From NCBI GenBank assembly GCA_035566015.1, contig DATMRS010000002.1:124001-188000 (forward strand): DNA of 64,000 nucleotides, given 5' to 3'. Every line of letters begins with the position of its first letter. Position 1 is the first letter of the stretch. The notes under the pieces are model-generated. The model did not search any database, had not been told where the DNA came from, and was given only the letters and a program-made list of their open reading frames with translations. The position numbers and the translations under genes were made by a program. This document shows positions 42,787 to 50,626 of the stretch, in pieces. The stretch is from DATMRS01 sp035566015 (GTDB lineage: Bacteria > Pseudomonadota > Alphaproteobacteria > Sphingomonadales > Sphingomonadaceae).

Positions 42787-42798
42787 CCGAACGTTCGG
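42787..42798. promoter_or_regulatory. Perfect 12-bp palindrome upstream of the methyltransferase gene
   Basis: CCGAACGTTCGG, 44 bp upstream of the methyltransferase start and 38 bp downstream of the retropepsin fragment's stop. It could be an operator for the accessory unit; there is no T run to make it a terminator. No regulator gene is linked. Confidence 0.4.
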
Positions 42799-42835
42799 GA
42801 TGGGGATGGCGAACTCCGTAAGCGCGAGTGGATAG

Positions 42836-43144
42836 TCAACGGGCCTGCACGGAGCCAGGAACGAGCACCAGCGTTCCGTCTTCGACCCGCCAGGACGCGA
42901 GCTCTGAAAGGAAGTTCATTCCAAGCACGTCGAGACTGCCCAGCGCCGGCGAGACGACCACTTTGAGGATTCGGACTTCGATACCGCCGAGGCGAATGCG
43001 TTCGACCATTCCGGTTTCGGCCGGAACCACGCCGTTCGCGGTACGCATGCGCACCGGCAACAGTCCGCTGCTTCTTTCCACGGAGGCAAGTTCGGCCGTC
43101 TTCTGCGACAGTGCCGTCATCGTCGCCCCGCTGTCGACGAGCAT
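42836..43144 (-). pseudogene. Truncated retropepsin-like aspartic protease
   Basis: 102 codons. It opens MLVDSGATMTALS, the catalytic aspartate motif of clan AA retropepsins, and continues through IRLGGIEVRILKVVVSP, LGSLDVLGMNFLSELASW to the natural end. Bacterial full-length members are about 170-200 aa with an N-terminal membrane anchor. Here everything ahead of the catalytic motif is missing, and the frame instead runs back into an RHS fragment. It is thus probably a 5'-truncated remnant and not expressed as an anchored protease. Confidence 0.65.
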
Positions 43145-43163
43145 GCGTCTTTTCTATGCCGTT

Positions 43164-43442
43164 GATCGAGCCGCGCTCGTCAGCGTGCAGCCAGCGCCGG
43201 TCGCTTGTGCCCGAGCCTTCATACCAGACCAGCGGCTCGTCGGCCCCGGACCCCTGTACATAGCGGCGCTGCGGCACGTTGCTGCCATCATATTCGGCGA
43301 TCAGCGCCTTTCCGTCATAGGCGAACCGCGTCGTCACCGTCCCCGTCGCCTGATAGAGGCGCAAGGCGGATCGTAAGGTCGGCTCGATCGTGCCCGAGAG
43401 CGTATACTGATAGAGCCCGTCGGTGGTGGCCGGGAAAAGCCA
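43164..43442 (-). pseudogene. RHS-repeat protein fragment
   Basis: About 93 codons in one frame without a start or natural end. They read QYTLSGTIEPTLRSAL, TRFAYDGKALIAEYDGSN, RRYVQGSGADEPLVWYEG and RRWLHADERGSI, the conserved YD/RHS core motifs of Rhs-family polymorphic proteins. The fragment stops abruptly at the GSI of what is normally a continuing core (junction near 43163), where the retropepsin remnant begins, and its other end lies against the tRNA-Glu terminator. Evidence of recombination at this spot. Confidence 0.75.
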
Positions 43443-43455
43443 AGGGCGCCGTTGA

Positions 43456-43477
43456 TTAAAATGGCTGATTTCAGCCA
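43456..43477 (-). terminator. Intrinsic terminator of tRNA-Glu
   Basis: On the minus strand a perfect 7-bp stem TGGCTGA/TCAGCCA (43462-43477) with a two-base loop is followed by TTTT. It starts 2 bp after the CCA end of tRNA-Glu. Confidence 0.7.
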
Positions 43478-43478
43478 C

Positions 43479-43554
43479 TGGTGACCCCAACGGGACTCGA
43501 ACCCGTGTTTTCGCCGTGAAAGGGCGACGTCCTAGACCGCTAGACGATGGGGCC
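43479..43554 (-). tRNA. tRNA-Glu (anticodon TTC)
   Basis: 76-nt cloverleaf on the minus strand. Acceptor GGCCCCA pairs with TGGGGTC (one G-U pair), D-arm GTCTAG, anticodon loop CTTTCAC with TTC (plus 43518-43520), T-arm GGTTCGAGTCC, discriminator A and an encoded CCA. It lies 55 bp downstream of recJ and borders the accessory stretch to its left. Confidence 0.97.
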
Positions 43555-43609
43555 GCGCGGGGCGGTGCTCGCTTGCAGGCGCGGGGATTAGGGGTTTCGA
43601 TGCGGCGCG

Positions 43610-45379
43610 TCAATCCGCCCATGCGGCGTCGTCGAGATGAAGTTCGGCGGCCGGGCGATTGCCCCAGTCATCGAGCTTCGCGCGGCCGGCGACCCACAGG
43701 CGGCGCGACGGGCCGGCGGCGAGCAGCGCCTGGCCAAGCGCGCTGTCGGCGGCTCGAAACGCGATCGTCTTGATCGAGCGGCCATCCTCGCCGGCGACAA
43801 CCGCGCGGACATGGCCGTTGCCGACCACATCAGCCTTGACGATTCGCACTGGCCCGGCGGCGACGCGCGGGGCGGGCCAGCCCGCGCCATAGGGGCCTCC
43901 AGCGTCCAGGGCCTCCACCAGCGACGGGTTGACGCCACCGGGCGCCAGAACCGCGTCGAGCAGCAACGCCCTGTCGTCGCGCGCCTGCGCCACGTCGGCG
44001 GCGAGGCGCATGTCGAGGAAATCGATCAGCGCGTCGATCTTGTCGCGCGCCACTGTCAGCCCCGCCGCCATGGCGTGGCCGCCACCGGCGACCAGCAGGC
44101 CCATATCCTTCGCCGCCAGCACCGCCGCGCCAAGGTCCACACCCGTGATCGAGCGGCCCGAGCCCTTGCCCATGCCATCGCCATCGAACGCGATGACGAT
44201 CGCCGGACGGCCGAGCTTCTCCTTCATCCGGCCGGCGACGATGCCGATCACGCCGGCATGCCAGCCTTCGCCGGCGACAACCGCGACGGCGCGATTGCCT
44301 TGCGCTTCGGACGCCAGCTCCGCGCCCTCCTGCACGATCGCCTCGATCGCGCGTCGCTCGGCGTTCAGGCGGTCGAGTTCGGCGGCGATCTCGCGCGCTT
44401 CCTCGGCATCGTCGGTGGTCAGCAGGCGTACGCCGAGGTCCGACTTGCCGACGCGGCCGCCGGCATTGATGCGCGGACCGAGCGCGAAGCCCAGATCGCT
44501 GCACGTCGGCGCGCGATCGAGCTTGGCTGCGTCGATCAGCGCGGCAAGGCCGATGTTGCGCCGCCCGGCCATCACCTTCAGCCCCTGCGCGACGAAAGCG
44601 CGATTGAGGCCCTTGAGCGAGGCTACATCGGCCACCGTGCCGAGCGCGACGAGATCGAGTAGTTCGATCAGCTTCGGCTCGGTCCGCCCCGCGAACCAAT
44701 TACGCGCGCGCAGGGTGCGAAGCAGCGCGGCGCCAAGCAGGAAAGCGACGCCGACTGCGGCGAGATGGCCGTGCGCGCCACCCTCCTCCTCGTCGAGCCG
44801 ATTCGGGTTGACGAGGGCGAGGGCAGGGGGAAGCGCGGCGGCGCATTTGTGATGATCGACGACAATCACGTCGACGCCCACGCCGCGCGCCATTTCGAGG
44901 GCCTCGAACGCCTGCGCACCGCAATCGACCGTCACGATCAGCGACGCCCCCTCCTCGGCAAGGCGGACGAGCGCCGCGCCGCTGGGACCATAGCCCTCCA
45001 TCAGCCGGTCGGGGATATAGGCGCGCGGCTGGAGTTGCAGCGCTCGCAGCAGGCGGATGAGGAGCGCGGCCGATGTCGCGCCGTCCACGTCATAATCGCC
45101 GAAGACGGTGACGGTTTCGCCCGCAATCACCGCGTCCGCCAGCCGCTCCGCCGCCCTGTCCATGTCGCGGAAGATCGACGGGTTGGGCATGAAGCCGCGG
45201 ATCGTCGGCGCGCGATGGCTGTCGATCTGGTCTCGCGGGCAGCCGCGAGCGAGGAGCAGGCCCGCGACCAGATCGTCGGGCTGGAAATCGGCGTCGCGCG
45301 CGTCCGCGCTCAACCCGCGCCAGTGCCAGGGCTGGCCGAGGATCGAGCGCGATACGCCGCAGACGGGAAGCCGGTTCAT
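43610..45379 (-). CDS. recJ: Single-stranded-DNA-specific exonuclease RecJ
   Basis: 589 aa. A DHH phosphoesterase: VFGDYDVDGATSAALL, IVTVDCGAQ and the DHH motif VVDHHK, then the DHHA1 domain (GLLVAGGGHAMAAGLTV) and C-terminal OB-like domain. RecJ degrades single-stranded DNA 5' to 3' in RecF recombination, mismatch and base-excision repair. Length and motifs are complete. It begins 10 bp after the stop of glpX, so hom, glpX and recJ are probably co-transcribed. Confidence 0.95.
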   Translation of the reverse strand: MNRLPVCGVSRSILGQPWHWRGLSADARDADFQPDDLVAGLLLARGCPRDQIDSHRAPTIRGFMPNPSIFRDMDRAAERLADAVIAGETVTVFGDYDVDGATSAALLIRLLRALQLQPRAYIPDRLMEGYGPSGAALVRLAEEGASLIVTVDCGAQAFEALEMARGVGVDVIVVDHHKCAAALPPALALVNPNRLDEEEGGAHGHLAAVGVAFLLGAALLRTLRARNWFAGRTEPKLIELLDLVALGTVADVASLKGLNRAFVAQGLKVMAGRRNIGLAALIDAAKLDRAPTCSDLGFALGPRINAGGRVGKSDLGVRLLTTDDAEEAREIAAELDRLNAERRAIEAIVQEGAELASEAQGNRAVAVVAGEGWHAGVIGIVAGRMKEKLGRPAIVIAFDGDGMGKGSGRSITGVDLGAAVLAAKDMGLLVAGGGHAMAAGLTVARDKIDALIDFLDMRLAADVAQARDDRALLLDAVLAPGGVNPSLVEALDAGGPYGAGWPAPRVAAGPVRIVKADVVGNGHVRAVVAGEDGRSIKTIAFRAADSALGQALLAAGPSRRLWVAGRAKLDDWGNRPAAELHLDDAAWAD

Positions 45380-45388
45380 GCCGCTTCG

Positions 45389-46378
45389 TCAGCGATTCTT
45401 GTGATGCTCGCCCTTCACCCAGCGGACGGTGCCGGAGCTTGCGCGCATCACAACGCTTTCGGTGGTCATGCAGCCCTTGCGGTGCTTCACGCCCTCGAGC
45501 AGCGAGCCGTCGGTGACGCCGGTGGCGGCGAAGATCACGTCGCCCTTTGCGAGGTCCTTGAGGTCGTAGATCTTGTCGAGGTCCTCGATCCCCCATTTGT
45601 GGGCGCGGGCGCGCTCGTCATCGGTGCGGAAAACCAGCCGGCCTTCGAACTGGCCGCCGACGCAGCGCAACGCCGCTGCCGCCAGCACGCCCTCCGGCGC
45701 GCCGCCCTGGCCCATATAGATGTCGATCGTCGTGTCGGGATCGGTAACGGCGATCACGCCCGCCACGTCGCCATCGGGAATCAGCATGATGCCGCAGCCA
45801 AGTTCGCGCAACTCGGCGATCAGCCTGTCGTGGCGTGGGCGGTCGAGCACGCAGGCGATGATCTCGTGCGGCTTCACGCCCTTGGCCTTGGCGAGAGCCT
45901 TGACGTTCTCGGTGGGGCTGTTCTTCAGGCTGACGAGGCCCTTCTCGTAGCCTGGCCCGATCGCGATCTTCTCCATATAGACGTCGGGCGCGTTCAGCAG
46001 GCAGCCTTCCTCGCCGATTGCCAGCACGGCGAGCGCATTGGGGCCGGCCTTGGCGGTGATCGTCGTGCCTTCCAGCGGATCGAGCGCAATGTCGATCCGG
46101 GGGCCGTGGCCGTGGGCCGCGCCCACCTTCTCGCCGATATAAAGCATCGGCGCCTTGTCGCGCTCGCCCTCGCCGATGACGACGGTGCCGTCGAGATCGA
46201 GTTCGTTGAGCGCGGCGCGCATCGCTTCGACGGCGGCGGCATCGGCGGCCTTTTCGTCGCCGCGCCCGATCATGCGCGAGGCGGCGATCGCCGCCGCTTC
46301 CGTCACGCGCACCATTTCGAGGACCAATACCCGATCGAGCGTCTTGCTTGCCTTCACCATCGCTGCATCATCCTTCAT
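45389..46378 (-). CDS. glpX: Class II fructose-1,6-bisphosphatase
   Basis: 329 aa. GlpX-type phosphatase of gluconeogenesis (and the Calvin cycle where present). Motifs are VVIGEGERDKAPMLYIGE and IDIALDPLEGTTITAKA, which bind the metal ions, plus ACVLDRPRHDRLI and GQGGAPEGVLAAAAL. Several ATGs (46396, 46378, 46360) precede the homologous SKTLDRVLVLEMVR; 46378 is used, while AAGGA ahead of 46360 makes that start possible too. It lies between hom and recJ on the minus strand. Confidence 0.93.
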   Translation of the reverse strand: MKDDAAMVKASKTLDRVLVLEMVRVTEAAAIAASRMIGRGDEKAADAAAVEAMRAALNELDLDGTVVIGEGERDKAPMLYIGEKVGAAHGHGPRIDIALDPLEGTTITAKAGPNALAVLAIGEEGCLLNAPDVYMEKIAIGPGYEKGLVSLKNSPTENVKALAKAKGVKPHEIIACVLDRPRHDRLIAELRELGCGIMLIPDGDVAGVIAVTDPDTTIDIYMGQGGAPEGVLAAAALRCVGGQFEGRLVFRTDDERARAHKWGIEDLDKIYDLKDLAKGDVIFAATGVTDGSLLEGVKHRKGCMTTESVVMRASSGTVRWVKGEHHKNR

Positions 46379-46437
46379 CTTGTGAGTTCCGGGCATAGGA
46401 ACCGCCCGTTACGATATTGGGTAGCGTGCCGTCGCCG

Positions 46438-47730
46438 TCATTCGTCCAATATGTGCATCAGCATCGGCGGCCTGAGCATGCTGGGGCTGCCTTCAAGCCG
46501 CGCCACCGCATCGGTCACGCAATGTTCGGCCGACACGTGCGTCACCATCACCAGCAGCACGCCGCCGTCGGCGGTGGCGCCGCGCTGGATCATGCTTTCG
46601 ATCGAAACGTCCGCGTCGCGCATCGCCGCCGTGATCTCGGCGAGGACGCCGGGCCGATCGGCGACGGTGAAGCGCAGATAGGCGCGGCCGCGCCGCTCGC
46701 CGGTGGGGGCGGGGGGCAACGCGGTCAGGCGCTCCACCGGCATGGCGAAGGCGGTGCCATATTCGCCGCGTGCGACGTCGATCAGGTCCGCCACGACGGC
46801 CGAAGCGGTGGGGCCTTCGCCCGCGCCGCGCCCTTCGAAGAAGAGCCGCCCGACATAATTGCCCTCGGCGACAACGGCGTTCAGCGATCCCGCGACATGC
46901 GCCAGCGGATGATCCGTCGGCACGAGACAGGGGTGAACGCGCTGGAAGAGCCCGCCCGATCCCGCCTCCGCCAGGCCGACGAGGCGCACGCGGAAGCCGA
47001 GCGCCTGCGCTTCGGCGATATCGGCGGCGGTGACGTCGCGTACCCCGGTGATGGCGACTGCCGGAAAATCGAGCCGGGTGCCGAAGGCGAGGCTGGCAAG
47101 GATCGCAAGCTTGTGCGCGCTATCGATGCCGTCGATGTCGAAGCTGGGATCGGCCTCCGCATAGCCCTTGGCCTGCGCCTCGGCCAGCGCGTCGGCGAAG
47201 TCGCGCCCCTCGGTTTCCATCGTGGTCAGGATATAATTGCAGGTGCCGTTCAATATGCCATAGACGCGGCCGATCTGGTTCGCGGCCGCGCCCTCGCGCA
47301 GGCCCTTGATGACCGGAATGCCGCCCGCCACCGCCGCTTCATATTTCAGCGCCGCGCCGCTTTTCTCGGCAAGGGTCGCAAGCTCCAGCCCGTGATGTGC
47401 CACCATCGCCTTATTGGCGGTGACGAAGGCCTTGCCACGGTTCAGTGACTCGCGGGCGAGCGCGAAGGCAGGGCCGTCGGCGCCCCCGATCACTTCGACG
47501 ACCGCGTCGACATCGTCACGCGCGGCAAGCGTCATGGGATCGTCCACCCATTCGGTGTGGGACAGATCGACGCCCCGGTCGCGGGTACGGTCGCGCGCTG
47601 AAACGGCGACGACTGAGATCGAGCGTCCCGCCCGCCGTTCGATCAGGTCGCGATTGGCGTCGAGCAGCTTGATCACGCCGCCGCCCACGGTTCCGAGTCC
47701 GGCCAGCGCGATCCGCAACTTCTGTGTCAT
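46438..47730 (-). CDS. hom: Homoserine dehydrogenase
   Basis: 430 aa. It reduces aspartate semialdehyde to homoserine, the branch point to threonine, methionine and isoleucine. The N-terminal Rossmann motif GLGTVGGGV (11-19), VTANKAMVAHHG, LNGTCNYILTTME and DPSFDIDGIDSAHKLAILA are diagnostic. A C-terminal ACT domain (RFTVADRPGVLAEITAAMRD) allows feedback by threonine. Full length; followed by glpX 59 bp downstream. Confidence 0.96.
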   Translation of the reverse strand: MTQKLRIALAGLGTVGGGVIKLLDANRDLIERRAGRSISVVAVSARDRTRDRGVDLSHTEWVDDPMTLAARDDVDAVVEVIGGADGPAFALARESLNRGKAFVTANKAMVAHHGLELATLAEKSGAALKYEAAVAGGIPVIKGLREGAAANQIGRVYGILNGTCNYILTTMETEGRDFADALAEAQAKGYAEADPSFDIDGIDSAHKLAILASLAFGTRLDFPAVAITGVRDVTAADIAEAQALGFRVRLVGLAEAGSGGLFQRVHPCLVPTDHPLAHVAGSLNAVVAEGNYVGRLFFEGRGAGEGPTASAVVADLIDVARGEYGTAFAMPVERLTALPPAPTGERRGRAYLRFTVADRPGVLAEITAAMRDADVSIESMIQRGATADGGVLLVMVTHVSAEHCVTDAVARLEGSPSMLRPPMLMHILDE

Positions 47731-47947
47731 CTGTGTCCCTGTCCCTCCGCCCCGTGTTGGGGAAGGTTATCCTCTATGCATAGCCGACCGATTTTGCCAC
47801 ACCTGCCTTCACCGGCCATGAAACCATTACGGGAGCAGATCGTTCTGGATGGATTAGCGCCGTGTTTTCTTGGTGCGACATGGGATTTCCTTTAAACTGT
47901 GGCCCGGCTATCGGGGCATTCAAGGATAAGAATATCCACGGAGTCGC

Positions 47948-48379
47948 ATGATGTCGGTTTCTGCGCTGATGCGCGAACATGCTGAATTGAGCAGACGCTC
48001 GATGAAGCTGGGGCAGATGGTCGCCGGTGCGGAACCCGCGCCGATCGATGAACTGGTGACGTACCTTCAGGAATTTTCTGATCTCATCCTGGCGCATCTG
48101 CGCAGCGAGGATAACGTTCTCTATCCCGAATTGTGCGCCAGCACGAACGTCCGGCTGGCGCAGACCGCACGCGCCTTCGCCGACGAAATGGGCGATCATG
48201 CCGATCTCTGGCTCGGCTATCACGCCACCTGGTCGCGCAGCGCGATAGAGAAGGATTGGAACGGCTTCCGCCACGCGACCGAGGACATGCTTGATCGCAT
48301 CTCGCACCGCATCGTCCGCGAAAATCGCGTGCTCTTTCCCTTGATCGATCGCAGCAAGGATCGTCCGGCCGCCGCGTGA
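47948..48379 (+). CDS. Hemerythrin HHE-domain protein
   Basis: 143 aa four-helix bundle. Expected iron ligands appear as REHAELS, LILAHLRSEDNVLYPEL (H and E) and the final helix ISHRIVRENRVLFPLI, with D/H residues in GDHADLW. Such HHE proteins bind O2, NO or sense oxygen and iron; this one lacks extra domains. It is isolated: the gene upstream (hom) diverges and the DsbA-like gene converges. Adjacent ATGs at 47948 and 47951 are both possible starts. Confidence 0.85.
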   Translation: MMSVSALMREHAELSRRSMKLGQMVAGAEPAPIDELVTYLQEFSDLILAHLRSEDNVLYPELCASTNVRLAQTARAFADEMGDHADLWLGYHATWSRSAIEKDWNGFRHATEDMLDRISHRIVRENRVLFPLIDRSKDRPAAA

Positions 48380-48389
48380 AGGCGGTGAA

Positions 48390-49112
48390 TCAGCTTTTCG
48401 CCTTTGCCCGCGCTTCCGCGATCGCCTTTTTCAGCGCGTCGTAGCCGACCGCGCCCGACAGCATCTGGTCGCCGATGACAAAGGTGGGCGTTCCGGTCAG
48501 CCCCAGCGCCCGCGCGAGCGCGAGATTCTGCTTGATCTCGTCCTGTACGGCGCTGCTGCTCTCGTCGCTTGCCACCTGACGCGGATCGAGGCCGCTCGCG
48601 GCCCGCGCCTTCGCGATCGTCTCGGTGGTGGGTCGATCGGCGGCATACATCTTGTGGTGGAAATCGAGGAACTTGCCCTGCTTAGCGGCGGAGAGGCTGA
48701 CCTTCGCGGCGGCGTCGCTGCCGTCGCCCAGGATCGGCAGCTCGCGGAAGACCACCTTCAGCTTCTTGTCCTCGGCCAGCAGCAGGTCGATGTCGGCAAC
48801 GCTCACATGGCAGTAGGGGCAGGCATAATCGAAAAATTCGACGAGCGTCACGTCGCCGTCGGCGGCCCCCGCCCAGGCGCCGGCGAAGGGCGTCTCGATC
48901 GCCTTGCGGTTCGCGTTGATCGCTTCAGCCGTCTGTTTCGCCTGCAAGCGCTCCATCGCTTCGGGAATGATTTCGGGATGATCGAGGATATAGTCGTGGA
49001 CGATCTGCTCGATCGTGGCGCGGCCGGGATCGGCGGCGCTCTTGCCGCCTGCCGCCGCGCCCATCAGCGCCATTGCGGCTGCGCCCGCGACCAGCCCCGA
49101 CATTCCCGCCAT
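48390..49112 (-). CDS. DsbA-family periplasmic thiol oxidoreductase
   Basis: 240 aa. A signal-like hydrophobic N-terminus (about 1-25) is followed by a helical segment (IEQIVHDYILDHPEIIPEA) and a thioredoxin-fold domain with catalytic CPYC (C98, C101) and a cis-Pro region TGTPTFVIG. This is the DsbA/BdbD or Com1-like layout that oxidises or isomerises disulfides in exported proteins. A GTG at 49136 overlaps the upstream stop, but the SD AAGGAG spaced 7 bp from ATG 49112 is much better. Likely co-transcribed with the BepA-like protease upstream. Confidence 0.9.
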   Translation of the reverse strand: MAGMSGLVAGAAAMALMGAAAGGKSAADPGRATIEQIVHDYILDHPEIIPEAMERLQAKQTAEAINANRKAIETPFAGAWAGAADGDVTLVEFFDYACPYCHVSVADIDLLLAEDKKLKVVFRELPILGDGSDAAAKVSLSAAKQGKFLDFHHKMYAADRPTTETIAKARAASGLDPRQVASDESSSAVQDEIKQNLALARALGLTGTPTFVIGDQMLSGAVGYDALKKAIAEARAKAKS

Positions 49113-49132
49113 CCATATGCTCCTTGTCCTGT

Positions 49133-50530
49133 TCACCGGCGTTTGCGCTTCGCTTGCTCCAGCGCGGTACGCGAGACCATGGCGATGTCCTGCGCCCGAA
49201 TCCAGTCGGGCGTGCCTGCGGGAATGCCTTGCATCGCCATTTCGGCGTTGCTGAGCGCAAGATTGTCGCGCCCTTCCAGACTATTGCGCTCGGCCGAGGC
49301 GAGCGCGGCGCGCGCGAGATCGCCTTCCTGGGTGTAGATGAGGCCGAGCTGATACCAGGCGAACGGATTCTGGTCATCGCGCGCCACCGCCGTGCGCAAT
49401 ATCTCGCGCGCTTCGGGCAGATTCTTCCGGTCCTCGGTGGCGATCAGCGCATGGCCGAACAGCGCCGCGATCAGCGGTTCGTTGCGCGTTCGTTCGGTCG
49501 CCTCGCGCAATATCGGCACGGCGGCGGCGGGATTGCCCGATTCAAGCAGGATCTGGCCTTTGAGTTCGAGGAAATAGGGATCGTGCGGCGAGGCGGCGAG
49601 GAGGGCGTCGGCCTCGGCGACCGCCTTCTTGGGATAGCCCGATTTATGCCAGGCATAAGCGCGGGCGTAATGGGCGGGGATGCTTTGGTTGCTCTCGGGA
49701 TAGGTGGCGAAGGTGACTTTCGGGTCGTCGACAAAGCCCATCAGCTTCGCCTTCACCCGCTCGAAGCGTGCTTCCAGCGCGGGATCGGTCTGGGCGTTCC
49801 ACCAGCGCGATTTCCTGAAATCGGCTTCCAAAGCGGCCTGGCGGTCGGCGCTCGTCGGGTGCGTCAGGGCGTAGGGATCGACATCGGCATAACTGGGCGA
49901 CAGGCGATATTCCTCCCGGCGCAGCTTGCCGAAGAAATCGAGCGAGCCCTTCCCTGACAGGTGCGCCCCGTCGAGCAGGCGGACGCTAGCCGCGTCGGCG
50001 CTGGCCTCTTGCGTCCGGCTGAAGGCGAGGAATTTGCCCATCGCCGCCTGCTGCCCGGCCGAAAGGATGCCCATGCCCGCTTCGCCCGCGCCAGCCGCGA
50101 TCGCCGCTGCGCCGAGTAGGAGCGAGAGTAGGCTCACCCCGGTCGCTACCTTGGCGCCTTGCGAGAAATTGATGATATGCCCGCCGATGACGTGGCCAAG
50201 CTCGTGCGCGATCACGCCCTGCACCTGATTGGCGTTATCGGCGTGGGTGATGAGGCCCGACTGGATGTAGACCGTCTGCCCGCCGGCGACGAACGCGTTG
50301 ATCTCCGGGTCCTGGAGAAGGACGACCTTCACATTGCCTGGTTGCAGCCCGGCCGAAATGGCGAGCGGGCGGGCGAGATCGCGGAACAGCGCCTCCGTCT
50401 CGGCATCGCGCAGCACCTGCTGGGCGGCGGCGGGACGGGCGGCGAGAAGAAGCGACAGGAGCAGCACGAACAATGCGCGCACGAGCATCGGGCGCGAGGG
50501 CAAAGCGGGCATTGTCAGGCGGCGGCGCAT
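49133..50530 (-). CDS. BepA-like M48 periplasmic metalloprotease with TPR repeats
   Basis: 465 aa. After a signal peptide (about 15-37, ARPAAAQ) comes an M48 peptidase domain with the zinc motif HELGH (109-113) and a distal glutamate region SRTQEASADAASVRLL. TPR-like repeats fill the C-terminal half (HDPYFLELKGQILLESGN, WYQLGLIYTQEGDLARAA). BepA-type enzymes act in the periplasm in outer-membrane protein (LptD) assembly and quality control. The ATG at 50530 with SD GGAGGG is preferred over 50548. The downstream DsbA-like gene starts 20 bp after its stop; both serve envelope protein folding. Confidence 0.91.
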   Translation of the reverse strand: MRRRLTMPALPSRPMLVRALFVLLLSLLLAARPAAAQQVLRDAETEALFRDLARPLAISAGLQPGNVKVVLLQDPEINAFVAGGQTVYIQSGLITHADNANQVQGVIAHELGHVIGGHIINFSQGAKVATGVSLLSLLLGAAAIAAGAGEAGMGILSAGQQAAMGKFLAFSRTQEASADAASVRLLDGAHLSGKGSLDFFGKLRREEYRLSPSYADVDPYALTHPTSADRQAALEADFRKSRWWNAQTDPALEARFERVKAKLMGFVDDPKVTFATYPESNQSIPAHYARAYAWHKSGYPKKAVAEADALLAASPHDPYFLELKGQILLESGNPAAAVPILREATERTRNEPLIAALFGHALIATEDRKNLPEAREILRTAVARDDQNPFAWYQLGLIYTQEGDLARAALASAERNSLEGRDNLALSNAEMAMQGIPAGTPDWIRAQDIAMVSRTALEQAKRKRR

Positions 50531-50626
50531 GGCCTCTATCCCTCCCATGGCCCGGCTGAATAGCCGCTGAAACGCAAAGGCGTTGCCCCTCCCCAGCCGA
50601 AGCAGGAGAGGGGTGATACGCTTGTG

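Noticed and set aside
43145..43622. Intact RHS or toxin protein extending from the tRNA-Glu into the retropepsin
   Set aside because: The open frame is partly tRNA sequence, partly RHS fragment, and then out-of-frame retropepsin, so it is not a functional gene.
44765..46681. A 638-codon plus-strand frame opposite recJ and glpX
   Set aside because: Translation has no domain and mirrors the codon pattern of recJ and glpX, both of which have clear catalytic motifs.
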